From JAXHUH01 sp034211175 (GTDB taxonomy: Bacteria; Actinomycetota; Acidimicrobiia; Acidimicrobiales; CAIXPF01), in contig JAXHUH010000015.1 of assembly GCA_034211175.1 (NCBI GenBank), forward strand, positions 1 through 32,081: DNA of 32,081 nt, written 5' to 3'. Shown here piece after piece: positions 15,663-22,830 of the stretch; position 1 is the first letter of the stretch; every line of letters begins with the position of its first letter. The translations under genes and the position numbers were made by a program. Under the pieces are notes generated by a model, which saw only the letters and a program-made list of their open reading frames with translations, did not search any database and was not told the origin of the DNA.

Positions 15663-16046
15663 GTGGCCCGCCGCTCGATCGAGATCGCGTCGTTCACCCA
15701 CCAGAACCCGATCCCGGCGGCCAGCCGGATCGGGCCGCTCGTCGTGTCGAGCGTGATCTCGCCCTACGACCCCGGCACCCGCGATCTGCCGGCGACGATC
15801 GAGGCGCAGCTGGCGAACCTGTTCCACCACGCCGGCGAGATCCTCGACGCGGCAGACGCGGGCTGGGACGACGTCGTCCGCATGACGTTCTTCGTGCGCG
15901 ACCTCGACCACCGCGCCGCGATCAACGGCCCGTGGCTCGAGCACTTCCCCGACCCGACCTCCCGGCCGGCCCGACACACCCAGCTCGTCCCCGCCGGCCC
16001 CGGCCCGCTCGTCTCCTGCGACCTGACGGCCTACGTCGAGCCCTGA
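15663..16046 (+). CDS. RidA (YjgF/YER057c/UK114) family protein
   Basis: 127 residues, the usual length. The N-terminal half (NPIPAASRIGPLVVSSVISP), the helix QLANLFHHAGEILDAADAGW, VVRMTFFVRDLDHRAAIN, and the conserved SRPARHTQLVP are family features. RidA proteins are cytoplasmic trimers that deaminate reactive enamine/imine intermediates; the conserved Arg of the carboxylate-binding pocket is the Arg in PAR. The C-terminal strand (VSCDLTAYV) differs from the V-E-I-E-A of archetypal RidA, so this is probably a divergent subfamily whose substrate may differ. It starts at GTG, with a leaderless-type promoter. It is convergent with the quinone oxidoreductase, with only 13 nt between the stops. 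Confidence 0.85.
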   Translation: MARRSIEIASFTHQNPIPAASRIGPLVVSSVISPYDPGTRDLPATIEAQLANLFHHAGEILDAADAGWDDVVRMTFFVRDLDHRAAINGPWLEHFPDPTSRPARHTQLVPAGPGPLVSCDLTAYVEP

Positions 16047-16059
16047 CCACCCGAGCCGG

Positions 16060-17028
16060 TCAGGGCACGAGCAGGACTTTGCCGGTCGTGGCCCGGGACT
16101 CGATGCGGCGGTGGGCCTCGGTGGCGTCGGCCAGCGGGTGGCGCTCGCCGATGCGGATGTCGAGGCGGCCCCCGGCGATCCAGCCGAACAGCTCACCGGC
16201 CCGCCACTCGAGCTCCTCGCGGGTGGCCGTGTAGTCGCCCAGCGTCGGACGGGTCAGGAACAACGAACCGCCCTGGGACAGCCGCAGCGGCGTGAGGGCA
16301 TCGACGGGGCCCGAGGCGTTGCCGAACGTGACCATCATCCCCCGGGGCCGCAGCACCTCGAGGCCCCGGTCGAAGGTCAGCTTGCCGACCCCGTCGTAGA
16401 TCACGTGGAGCGGGCGCGGTCCGGCGATGCGCTCCACGGCGTCACCGAAGTCCTCGTCCCGGTAGAGGATCACGTGGTCGGCACCGGCGCCCCGGGCGAG
16501 CTCGGCCTTCTCGGCGGAGCCGACGGTCGTGAACACCTCGGCGCCGCGCAGCTTGGCGATCTGGATGAGGACCAGCCCGACGCCGCCGGCGCCGGCGTGG
16601 ACCAGGCAGCGGTGGCCCTCCTCCAGCGGGAACGTCGAGCACGCCAGGTAGTGGGCCGTCATGCCCTGGAGCATCGTGGCCGCCGCCACCTCCAGGTCGA
16701 CGCCGTCGGGCACCGGGACGGCCGCGCTCACCGGCACCGCGACCCGCTCGGCGTAGGAGCCGAGCACACCGGTCCACGCCACCCGGTCACCGACCGAGGA
16801 CGACCCTGCGCCCTCGCCGACCTCGACGACGGTCCCGGCCCCCTCGAGGCCGGGCGTGTACGGCAGCGGGATCGTGTAGAGGCCCGACCGCTGGTAGGTG
16901 TCGATGTAGTTGAGCCCGGCGGCGGCCAGCTCGACCACGACCGTTCCCTCCGCCGGCGCGGGGTCGTCGACCTCCGACCACTCGAGCACCTCGGGCCCGC
17001 CGTTCTCCGACACGGTGACCGCTCGCAT
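16060..17028 (-). CDS. Quinone oxidoreductase, zinc-free medium-chain reductase (QOR/Qor family)
   Basis: 322 residues, as expected for E. coli-type NADPH:quinone reductases. N-terminal features are MRAVTVSENGGPEVLEW and GLNYIDTYQRSGLY (the NYID-x-Y-x-R-x-G-x-Y motif of the QOR subfamily), then PYTPGLEGAGTV. The NADPH-binding loop is HAGAGGVGLVLIQIAK, and YDGVGK and GNASGPV follow. No structural or catalytic zinc-ligand set is seen. It reduces quinones or activated alkenes with NADPH in the cytoplasm. The ATG at 17028 is chosen because the family begins there; GGAG lies about 8 nt upstream. A TACGGT box about 70 nt upstream is a possible -10. Confidence 0.92.
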   Translation of the reverse strand: MRAVTVSENGGPEVLEWSEVDDPAPAEGTVVVELAAAGLNYIDTYQRSGLYTIPLPYTPGLEGAGTVVEVGEGAGSSSVGDRVAWTGVLGSYAERVAVPVSAAVPVPDGVDLEVAAATMLQGMTAHYLACSTFPLEEGHRCLVHAGAGGVGLVLIQIAKLRGAEVFTTVGSAEKAELARGAGADHVILYRDEDFGDAVERIAGPRPLHVIYDGVGKLTFDRGLEVLRPRGMMVTFGNASGPVDALTPLRLSQGGSLFLTRPTLGDYTATREELEWRAGELFGWIAGGRLDIRIGERHPLADATEAHRRIESRATTGKVLLVP

Positions 17029-17285
17029 CCGACGCGCTCCGATCCACTCGACGGCTCGTCCTGTCCGGCCCGCCACGCGAGGCGGGCGGACCGGGCCGAA
17101 CCGTAGCCGCGACCCCGCGCGCCGGCCGCCGACCACCCCCGCAAACCCGAACTGGCCCCCACGGAGTGCCACCGGTGGCACTCCGTGGGGGCCAGAACCG
17201 GATCCTGACCGCCCGCAGGCCAGGTCAGCCACCCGCTGTCATGTGCAGTTCACAGTCAGGTAACGACGAGCCGCGATCGCCTCCG
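17029..17285. other. Divergent intergenic region between quinone oxidoreductase and GH92 genes
   Basis: About 250 nt without a supported gene. It contains the possible TACGGT -10 of the quinone oxidoreductase (around 17101-17106, minus strand), the 44-bp perfect palindrome at 17152-17195 and, at its right edge, the promoter-like TACCCT of the GH92 unit. Confidence 0.5.
17152..17195. repeat. Perfect 44-bp palindrome, fourth member of the CGAACTGGC/GCCAGAAC repeat family
   Basis: 17152-17173 is the exact reverse complement of 17174-17195, with no spacer. It is flanked by CGAA on the left and AAC on the right, so the ends read CGAACTGGC and GCCAGAAC as in the triplet at 8003-8171, and it shares the TGCCAC core. 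It lies between two divergent genes, so it cannot be a terminator for either. Confidence 0.85.
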
Positions 17286-17291
17286 TACCCT
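17286..17291 (+). promoter_or_regulatory. Candidate -10 box for the GH92 unit
   Basis: TACCCT is followed by 8 nt and then ATG 17300, which opens a 20-codon frame. The identical hexamer precedes the mini-ORF at 24669. Confidence 0.4.
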
Positions 17292-17299
17292 GCAACTCC

Positions 17300-17362
17300 A
17301 TGACCGAGGCGCCGAGCCGAGAGTCCGTCGACGTGCACGTGGCGAGGGGGTGCGCCCGTTGA
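17300..17362 (+). CDS. Possible 20-residue leader peptide coupled to the GH92 gene
   Basis: ATG 17300 opens MTEAPSRESVDVHVARGCAR, ending at TGA 17360-17362. That stop overlaps a TTG (17359-17361) in frame with the glycosidase, giving a TTGA junction, and the frame also covers the GTG at 17350. A -10-like TACCCT sits 8 nt upstream, so the peptide could be translated from a leaderless mRNA and deliver ribosomes to the GH92 gene. The peptide has no recognised similarity and may be spurious. Confidence 0.3.
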   Translation: MTEAPSRESVDVHVARGCAR

Positions 17363-19557
17363 GCCACCCGGTGGATCCGTTCATCGGCTCGGGGGTCACC
17401 GACCTCCCCGAACCGTCGGGCATCGCCGCCACCTGGTGGTGGCCCAAGCCGCAGGTGGGCAACACCCATCCGGGGGCATGCGCCCCGCTCGGCATGGTGT
17501 CGGCGTGCGCGTACTCGGGCGCCTACCCGACGGGCTACGGACTCCACGACAAGAGCACCGAGGGCGTCCCGCCCCAGATGTTCGACCAGTACCAGGCGTC
17601 GGGGTTCACCCACTTCCAGCAGTCGGGCACCGGCGCGATCCGCAAGTACTACAACTACTTCCGGGTCACCCCGATGCTCGACCCGCTCGACGTGCTCGAC
17701 ACGCAGTGGCCGCTGCTCGACGAGGTCGCCGAGCCCGGGTACTACGCGGCCACGCTCGGCTCGGGCATCCGCTGCGAGCTGACCGTCGGGCCGAAGAGCG
17801 CGGTGCACCGCTACACGTTCCCCGCCTCCGACGACGCCCGCCTGGTCATCGACTTCTCCCACGGCGGGCTCGGCATCGACTACGGGCGCACCGTGCCGCT
17901 GCGGGCCCGCCTGGAGAACCTGGCCCACGGTGCGGCGCAGGGCGAGGTGACCGTCGAGGGCGTCCCGCTGTCGGTCTACATGGAGACGAGCGCCGTCGAC
18001 TGGCGCCAGCTGCTCTGGTACGACCGGCGCCTGATGGCCGGCGGCACCCGCCTGGAGTTCGACTCGATCCGCCAGACCACGCTCCGCCCGTTCGGCCTCC
18101 TGCTGCGGGGCCCGACCGAGGCCGGCCAGAGCATCGAGCTCAGCCTCGGCTTCTCGCTGCGGGGCATCGAGCAGGCCCGGCGCAACATGGAGACCGACTG
18201 CGGACGCACCCTCCACCGCTTCGACGTGCGCCGCGCGGCCACGGCCGAGGACTGGAGCGACCACCTCGACCGCGTGCGGGTCGGCGGCGGGTCCGACGAG
18301 CGGCGCACCGTGTTCTCCACGAGCCTCTACCACTCGCTCATCAAGCCGTGCTTCGCCCAGGACGAGAGCCCGTTCTGGCCGACGTCGGGGCCGTTCGTGT
18401 TCGACATCTGCACGATGTGGGACATCTACAAGACCCAGCTGCCGCTGCTGACCGCGATCGCACCCGACCGCATCGTCGAGATGGTCAACGCGCTCCTCCA
18501 GGTCTGCCAGGAGGAGGGCAACCTCCCGATCGGCTACCGCATGGCCCGGGGCGCCGACCGCTTCTACCGCCAGGGCAGCGCGCTCGCCCACACCCTCATC
18601 GCCGACGCCGCCGCCCTCGGCCTCCACGGCATCGACTGGGACTGGGCGCTCGTGCACATGCACGCCGACCTGCGGCGCGGCTACGGCGAGGACTACCTGG
18701 AGAAGGGCGTCGCCCACCCGATCACCCACACGCTCGACCTGGCGTACGGGTACGCGTGCACGGCGCGGGTCGCACGCCACCTCGGCGACACCGCCCTCGC
18801 CTCCCAGCTCGACGGGCTGGCCGAGGCGTGGCGCAACGCGTTCGACCCGAAGACGGGCCTCCTCGTCGACTCGAGCTTCTACGAGGGCGGGCCGTGGAAC
18901 TACTCGTTCCGGCTCATGCACGACATGGCCGAGCGGATCACACTCGCCGGCGGTGAGGAGGCGTTCACGAACCTCCTCGACCGCTTCTTCGGGTTCGGCG
19001 CGGCGCCGGTCAAGCAACTCGGCGGCGCCCCCTACGGCGACGCCCTCGCCGAGGGGTACGCGCTCGATCGCTTCGAGGGCCTCAACAACGAGCCCGACAT
19101 GGAGGTGCCGTGGGCGTACCACTACGTCGGGCGCCCCGACCGGACCGCCGAGGTCGTCCACGCCGCCCTCGGGAACCAGTTCGGCATCGGCCGCGGCGGC
19201 CTGCCCGGCAACGACGACTCGGGCGGGCTCAGCTCGTGGTACGTCTGGGCGGCGCTCGGGCTGTTCCCCGTTGCCGGCCAGAACACGTTCCTGGTCAACG
19301 CGCCGGCGTTCGAGTGGGCGACGCTGCGGGTCGGCGACGGTGAGCTGGTGATCGAGACCGACGGCTTCACCGAGCCGACCGCCGACGGCCCGCCGCAGTA
19401 CGTGCAGTCGGCGACGCTCGACGGCCGTCCCTTCGACCGGAGCCACCTCGGCGGTGACGAGCTGCACCGTGGCGGGGTGCTGCGGGTCTCGCTCGGCCCG
19501 GAGCCGTCCGACTGGGGCACGACGACCCGGCCCCCGTCCCGTTCGACCTCACGCTGA
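17350..19557 (+). CDS. GH92-family alpha-mannosidase-like glycoside hydrolase
   Basis: 735 residues, the size of a two-domain GH92 core. Numbered from GTG 17350: VDPFIGSG (8-15) and GNTHPGACAPLGMV (37-50) at the N-terminus, GFTHFQQSG (85-93), MWDIYKTQLPLL (356-367), FYEGGPWNYSF (510-520) with Glu512 as candidate catalytic acid, NNEPDMEVPWAYHYVG, and LPGNDDSGGLSSWYVWAALG (618-637), whose aspartates are candidate base residues. GH92 enzymes are calcium-dependent exo-mannosidases. No signal peptide or membrane helix is present, so it may act in the cytoplasm on imported sugars. The GTG at 17350 overlaps the GAGGGGG run; TTG 17359, 8 nt after that run, may be the real start. Confidence 0.92.
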   Translation: MRPLSHPVDPFIGSGVTDLPEPSGIAATWWWPKPQVGNTHPGACAPLGMVSACAYSGAYPTGYGLHDKSTEGVPPQMFDQYQASGFTHFQQSGTGAIRKYYNYFRVTPMLDPLDVLDTQWPLLDEVAEPGYYAATLGSGIRCELTVGPKSAVHRYTFPASDDARLVIDFSHGGLGIDYGRTVPLRARLENLAHGAAQGEVTVEGVPLSVYMETSAVDWRQLLWYDRRLMAGGTRLEFDSIRQTTLRPFGLLLRGPTEAGQSIELSLGFSLRGIEQARRNMETDCGRTLHRFDVRRAATAEDWSDHLDRVRVGGGSDERRTVFSTSLYHSLIKPCFAQDESPFWPTSGPFVFDICTMWDIYKTQLPLLTAIAPDRIVEMVNALLQVCQEEGNLPIGYRMARGADRFYRQGSALAHTLIADAAALGLHGIDWDWALVHMHADLRRGYGEDYLEKGVAHPITHTLDLAYGYACTARVARHLGDTALASQLDGLAEAWRNAFDPKTGLLVDSSFYEGGPWNYSFRLMHDMAERITLAGGEEAFTNLLDRFFGFGAAPVKQLGGAPYGDALAEGYALDRFEGLNNEPDMEVPWAYHYVGRPDRTAEVVHAALGNQFGIGRGGLPGNDDSGGLSSWYVWAALGLFPVAGQNTFLVNAPAFEWATLRVGDGELVIETDGFTEPTADGPPQYVQSATLDGRPFDRSHLGGDELHRGGVLRVSLGPEPSDWGTTTRPPSRSTSR

Positions 19558-19573
19558 GGGAACGGGGGCCGGG
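19526..19573. terminator. Bidirectional hairpin between GH92 and YceI genes
   Basis: CCCGGCCCCCGT and a following CCC (19526-19540) pair with GGG and ACGGGGGCCGGG (19558-19573), with a one-base bulge. The hairpin spans the GH92 stop codon and ends 6 nt before the stop of the convergent YceI gene, so it could serve both. Confidence 0.5.
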
Positions 19574-19578
19574 GACGT

Positions 19579-20367
19579 TCAGCTCTCGGTGAGCAGCAGC
19601 TGCAGCTCGATCGGGCCGTGGTCCTCGACCGAGACGACGATCGGCGCGGTCGGGACCTCGACGTCGTAGTCGGCGAAGACGATGTCGAGCGAGCCGACGA
19701 CCACGATCGTGCCGTCGACGAGCTCGGCCTCGAGCGGGAACTCGACCGCCTTCGTGACCCCGTGGAGGGTGAGGTCGCCGACCGCGGTGATCGACACGGC
19801 CCCGCCGTCGGCGGCGTCGGCGCCGAGGTCGACCGGCTCGGTCAGCACGAACGACCCGGTCGGGAACTGGTCGGTGTCGAGCGCCCGGTAGACGTTGTCG
19901 TCGCGCCGGCTCTCGTTGGTGGTGATCGTCGTCATGTCGACCTCGAAGTTCGCCGCAGTGAGCGTGGTCCCCTCGATCGTCATCGACCCGGTCACGTCGC
20001 CGGTACGGCCGACGGCCGTGGTCGAGCCGATCGAGGACAGCTCCTCCTCGATGCGGAACCCGACGAACGTGCCGGTCGCGCTCTCGTAGTCGAAGTCGCC
20101 CGACTCGGTGTCCACGGTCCAGGTCCCGGCGATGTCGCCGTCGAAGCTCGACCCGCCGGTGGCGACCCCACCGTCGGCGTCGTCGGTGGGCTCGCCGTCG
20201 GTCGTCCCGTCGGCCGAGTCGGCGCCGACCGCATCGACGGCGGACTCCAGGCTCACCTCGTCCGGGGCGTCGTCGCGGAGGAACCACCAGACGCCGACCA
20301 CGGCGGCGATCGCCAGGACGACCACGACGCCGCCGCCGATGGCGAGGTACTTGAAACGTGAAGTCAT
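19579..20367 (-). CDS. Membrane-anchored YceI-domain (lipocalin-like) protein
   Basis: 262 residues. A short cytoplasmic N-terminus (MTSRFKY) is followed by a transmembrane helix (about 7-30, ending VWWFLR), an acidic Ser/Thr/Gly/Asp-rich linker (about 32-78), and a YceI domain. Domain hallmarks are AGTWTVD near 80, ESATGTFVGFRIEEEL, TNESRRDDNVYRALDTDQFP, GDLTLHGVTKAVEFPLEA and the closing VVSVEDHGPIELQLLL. YceI proteins bind amphiphilic or isoprenoid molecules; here the domain should sit outside the membrane. It starts at an ATG 6 nt after TAGGTT on the minus strand (leaderless type) and diverges from the AraC gene. Confidence 0.9.
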   Translation of the reverse strand: MTSRFKYLAIGGGVVVVLAIAAVVGVWWFLRDDAPDEVSLESAVDAVGADSADGTTDGEPTDDADGGVATGGSSFDGDIAGTWTVDTESGDFDYESATGTFVGFRIEEELSSIGSTTAVGRTGDVTGSMTIEGTTLTAANFEVDMTTITTNESRRDDNVYRALDTDQFPTGSFVLTEPVDLGADAADGGAVSITAVGDLTLHGVTKAVEFPLEAELVDGTIVVVGSLDIVFADYDVEVPTAPIVVSVEDHGPIELQLLLTES

Positions 20368-20373
20368 ATGTCG

Positions 20374-20379
20374 AACCTA
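20374..20379 (-). promoter_or_regulatory. Leaderless-type -10 box for the YceI gene
   Basis: On the minus strand TAGGTT, then 6 nt (CGACAT), then ATG 20367. Further upstream, CTGAGA occurs twice (20412-20417 and 20423-20428) with an 11-bp period, a spacing seen for response-regulator sites. Confidence 0.5.
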
Positions 20380-20481
20380 CGGACGACGGCTGGGCAACGG
20401 TTCGGTGTTCCCTGAGAATTCGCTGAGAGTCCTCCGGGAGATCCACCCTGCCGCACATCGTGCCCCGCCCCCACCTGGTCC

Positions 20482-20544
20482 GTGTCACGTGCGCGTGAAC
20501 ACCTGCATCGACACCTTGCCCGGTCCGCGCGCCCTTCCTACGCT
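20482..20544 (+). promoter_or_regulatory. AraC-gene promoter with an upstream inverted repeat
   Basis: TTGCCC (20516-20521) and TACGCT (20539-20544) are separated by 17 nt, a good sigma-70-type pair. The start would fall near 20551, leaving a short leader that contains GGGAGG before ATG 20572. Upstream, GTGTCACG (20482-20489) and CGTGAACAC (20494-20502) form a near-perfect inverted repeat, a candidate operator. Confidence 0.48.
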
Positions 20545-20571
20545 CGGGCCGCCCCGGGAGGGACCGGCACC

Positions 20572-21516
20572 ATGTCCGAGCTGCTCACGACCGATGTCGT
20601 CAGCCCCGCCGAGCGCAGCGCCTACTGGCGGGAGGTGATCTGCGCCGTGTACGTCGAGCTCGACGTGGTCGCCCCGGCGGCGGGACCGTTCTCCGGAACG
20701 GTCAGCCACACGGCCTGGGGTGACGCGGAGCTCTCGACGGTCGCCTCGGACCCGCAGATCGTCACCCGGGCGACGGGGGACGGCCGTTCGGACTGCCTCG
20801 TGAGCATCCAGCTGCGCGGTGTGGGACAGGTGAGCCAGGACGGCCGCACGGCGATCCTCCACCCGGGAGACCTCGCCCTCTACGACGCCACCCGCCCGTA
20901 CCAGCTCGCGTTCGACGCCCCGTTCGAGCAACTCGTCGTGCAGTTCGACCGCGACGCGCTCGTGGCGCGCAACGTGGACCTCCCGACCTCGGTGGCGCGA
21001 CGGTGCCGGGGCGACGCCGGCGTCGGCGCCGTGGCGTCGACGTTCGTGCGCACGTTGCGCCACCACGAGGACGCGCTGGCCGAGCACCAGCGGGCCGACC
21101 TCGGGAGGCGGGCGCTCGACCTGCTGGCCACGGCACTCGCGGAGGCCACCGGCAACACGGCGCCGGGCGATGCCGTGCGCGCCATCAACAGGCGAAGGGT
21201 GCTCGCCTACGTCGACGCGCACCTGGAGGACCGGCACCTGGCCGTGGCCGACGTCGCCGATGCGTTCGGCGTGTCGGTCCGCACCATCCAGAAGCTCTTC
21301 GCCGATGACGAGCTCACCCTGAGCGGGCGGATCCGGCACAGTCGGCTGGAGCGGGCACGCATCGCCCTCCGGGACCCGCGCCGTGCCCATCACAGCGTCA
21401 CGCGCATCGCACACGACCACCACTTCGGCGACGCCGCCCACTTCTCCCGCGCGTTCAAGGCGGCGTACGGGTGCGGACCCAGGGCCTACCGGGCCGGCGA
21501 CGAGCCCGGGCGCTGA
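20572..21516 (+). CDS. AraC-family transcriptional regulator (NitR-like layout)
   Basis: 314 residues. Residues about 10-190 form an AraC-like ligand-binding domain of the AraC_binding_2 type (cupin motif GDLALYDATRPYQLAF at 99-114). Residues about 205-310 form the double helix-turn-helix: VADVADAFGVSVRTIQKLF (225-243) and the AraC signature FGDAAHFSRAFKAAYGCGPR (285-304). The ATG at 20572 has GGGAGG about 10 nt upstream. It lies on the same strand just before a nitrilase gene, and a 14-bp direct repeat in the gap looks like its binding site. NitR of Rhodococcus is a known AraC-type activator of a neighbouring nitrilase gene. The same role is inferred here, with the nitrile or a product as likely inducer. 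Confidence 0.93.
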   Translation: MSELLTTDVVSPAERSAYWREVICAVYVELDVVAPAAGPFSGTVSHTAWGDAELSTVASDPQIVTRATGDGRSDCLVSIQLRGVGQVSQDGRTAILHPGDLALYDATRPYQLAFDAPFEQLVVQFDRDALVARNVDLPTSVARRCRGDAGVGAVASTFVRTLRHHEDALAEHQRADLGRRALDLLATALAEATGNTAPGDAVRAINRRRVLAYVDAHLEDRHLAVADVADAFGVSVRTIQKLFADDELTLSGRIRHSRLERARIALRDPRRAHHSVTRIAHDHHFGDAAHFSRAFKAAYGCGPRAYRAGDEPGR

Positions 21517-21533
21517 CGCCCCGCACCCTCTTG

Positions 21534-21552
21534 GCCGGCGCGGCCCGCCGGC
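21534..21552 (+). terminator. Weak hairpin after the AraC gene
   Basis: GCCGGCG (21534-21540) pairs with CGCCGGC (21546-21552), loop CGGCC, 18 nt after the stop. It is short and lacks a T-tract. It would separate the regulator transcript from the nitrilase promoter. Confidence 0.3.
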
Positions 21553-21568
21553 GGGTCAGGGCACCGTG

Positions 21569-21604
21569 CGCCTCCCGGCAAGTTCCGGTTCGCCTCCCGG
21601 CAAG
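21569..21604 (+). promoter_or_regulatory. Direct-repeat operator upstream of the nitrilase, candidate AraC-family site
   Basis: CGCCTCCCGGCAAG occurs perfectly at 21569-21582 and 21591-21604. The 22-bp period puts both copies on the same face of DNA. AraC-family activators typically bind two direct half-sites about 21 bp apart next to the -35 region. The second copy ends 54 nt before the nitrilase ATG. Confidence 0.55.
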
Positions 21605-21658
21605 ACCGCCCTCACGAGCAGCGCTTCGATGCCGGAAAGCGACATGGGAGGTTGCGTG

Positions 21659-22693
21659 ATGCTCGAGCGCACCGTTCGGGTGGCGGCCGTGCAGGCCGAA
21701 CCGGTCTGGTTGGACATGGAGGCGACGGTCGACAAGGTGATCGACCTCATCGGCGAGGCCGCGTCGAACGGCGCCGAGCTCGTCGCCTTCCCCGAGACCT
21801 TCGTTCCCGGCTACCCCTGGCACATCTGGCTCGACAGCCCGGCGGCGGGCATGGCGCTCGTGCCGGCGTACCACGCGAACTCCCCACGCGCCGACGGGCC
21901 CCAGATCGCGCGCATCGCGGCCGCTGCCGGGCGTGCGGGGATCGCGGTCGTGCTCGGCTACAGCGAGAAGGGCGCCAGCGGCAGCCTCTACATGGGCCAG
22001 GCCATCATCGACGCCACGGGCACCCTTCGGCGCTCGCGCCGCAAGCTCAAGCCGACACACGTCGAGCGCTCGGTCTTCGGCGAGGGCGACGGGTCGGACC
22101 TCGACACCTGGGACCTCGGCTTCGGTCGGGTCGGCGCCCTCAACTGCTGGGAGCACCTGCAGCCGCTGTCCAAGTACGCGCTGTTCAGCCTGGGCGAGGA
22201 CATCCACTGCGCATCGTGGCCGACGTTCTCCCTGTACCGGGGCGCAGCGCACGCGCTCGGCCCGGAGGTGAACAACGCCGCCAGCATGGTCTACGCGGTC
22301 GAGGGCCAGGTGTTCGTCGTGGCCCCGTGCGCCATCGTCGGCGAGGCCGGACGTGCGTTGTTCTGCGACACGCCGGCCAAGGAGCAGATGCTGCTCCAGG
22401 GCGGCGGGTTCGCCCGCATCTACGGTCCCGACGGATCGATGCTCGCCGAGCCGCTGTCCGAGGACGCCGAGGGCATCCTCTACGCGGACTGCGAACCGGC
22501 GCTCCAGGCGATCGCCAAGTCCGCCGCCGACCCGACGGGCCACTACAGCCGCCCCGACGTGACCCGGCTCCTGCTCGACCGCACGCCCCGCACCGCCATG
22601 GTCGACGCCGCGGCAACGGCTGAGCCGCCCGTGCCGGCGCCGGAGGACGCGATCGCCGCCTCAGAGTTCACCGAGGCCGAGCTCACGGCGTAG
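21659..22693 (+). CDS. Nitrilase (carbon-nitrogen hydrolase, branch 1)
   Basis: 344 residues, matching true nitrilases (EC 3.5.5.1). The Glu-Lys-Cys triad is visible: Glu46 in FPETFVPGYPWHIW, Lys129 in RRKLKPTHVER followed by GEGDGSD, and Cys163 in GALNCWEHLQPL. The CWEH context and the KPTHVER motif separate it from amidases and carbamoylases of the superfamily. It hydrolyses a nitrile to the carboxylic acid and ammonia in the cytoplasm, usually as large spiral oligomers; the preferred nitrile is not readable. The ATG at 21659 is 7 nt after GGGAGG (21646-21651); GTG 21656 and ATG 21644 are in-frame alternatives. It is probably controlled by the adjacent AraC regulator. Confidence 0.93.
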   Translation: MLERTVRVAAVQAEPVWLDMEATVDKVIDLIGEAASNGAELVAFPETFVPGYPWHIWLDSPAAGMALVPAYHANSPRADGPQIARIAAAAGRAGIAVVLGYSEKGASGSLYMGQAIIDATGTLRRSRRKLKPTHVERSVFGEGDGSDLDTWDLGFGRVGALNCWEHLQPLSKYALFSLGEDIHCASWPTFSLYRGAAHALGPEVNNAASMVYAVEGQVFVVAPCAIVGEAGRALFCDTPAKEQMLLQGGGFARIYGPDGSMLAEPLSEDAEGILYADCEPALQAIAKSAADPTGHYSRPDVTRLLLDRTPRTAMVDAAATAEPPVPAPEDAIAASEFTEAELTA

Positions 22694-22705
22694 CGGCCAG
22701 ACGAA

Positions 22706-22772
22706 GGGCGGAGCTCCGGTACGACCGCCGGCGGCGCGCTCCCCACGTCGCGCCGCCGGCGGCGATCCGCCC
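22706..22772. terminator. Large nested inverted repeat between nitrilase and sigma genes
   Basis: A perfect 14-bp stem (22725-22738 with 22749-22762, 10-nt loop) is enclosed by an outer pair, GGGCGGA (22706-22712) with TCCGCCC (22766-22772). It lies between two convergent genes, 12 nt after the nitrilase stop, so it is a likely bidirectional terminator. Confidence 0.58.
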
Positions 22773-22830
22773 CCGCTCCCTGGTATGTCGTTGCCGGGCT
22801 GCCGGATCAGCAGCTCAGCGGCTCAACGTC

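Noticed and set aside
17239..19467. A 742-codon minus-strand open frame opposite the GH92 gene
   Set aside because: No domain is recognisable, and the plus strand encodes all GH92 motifs in order.
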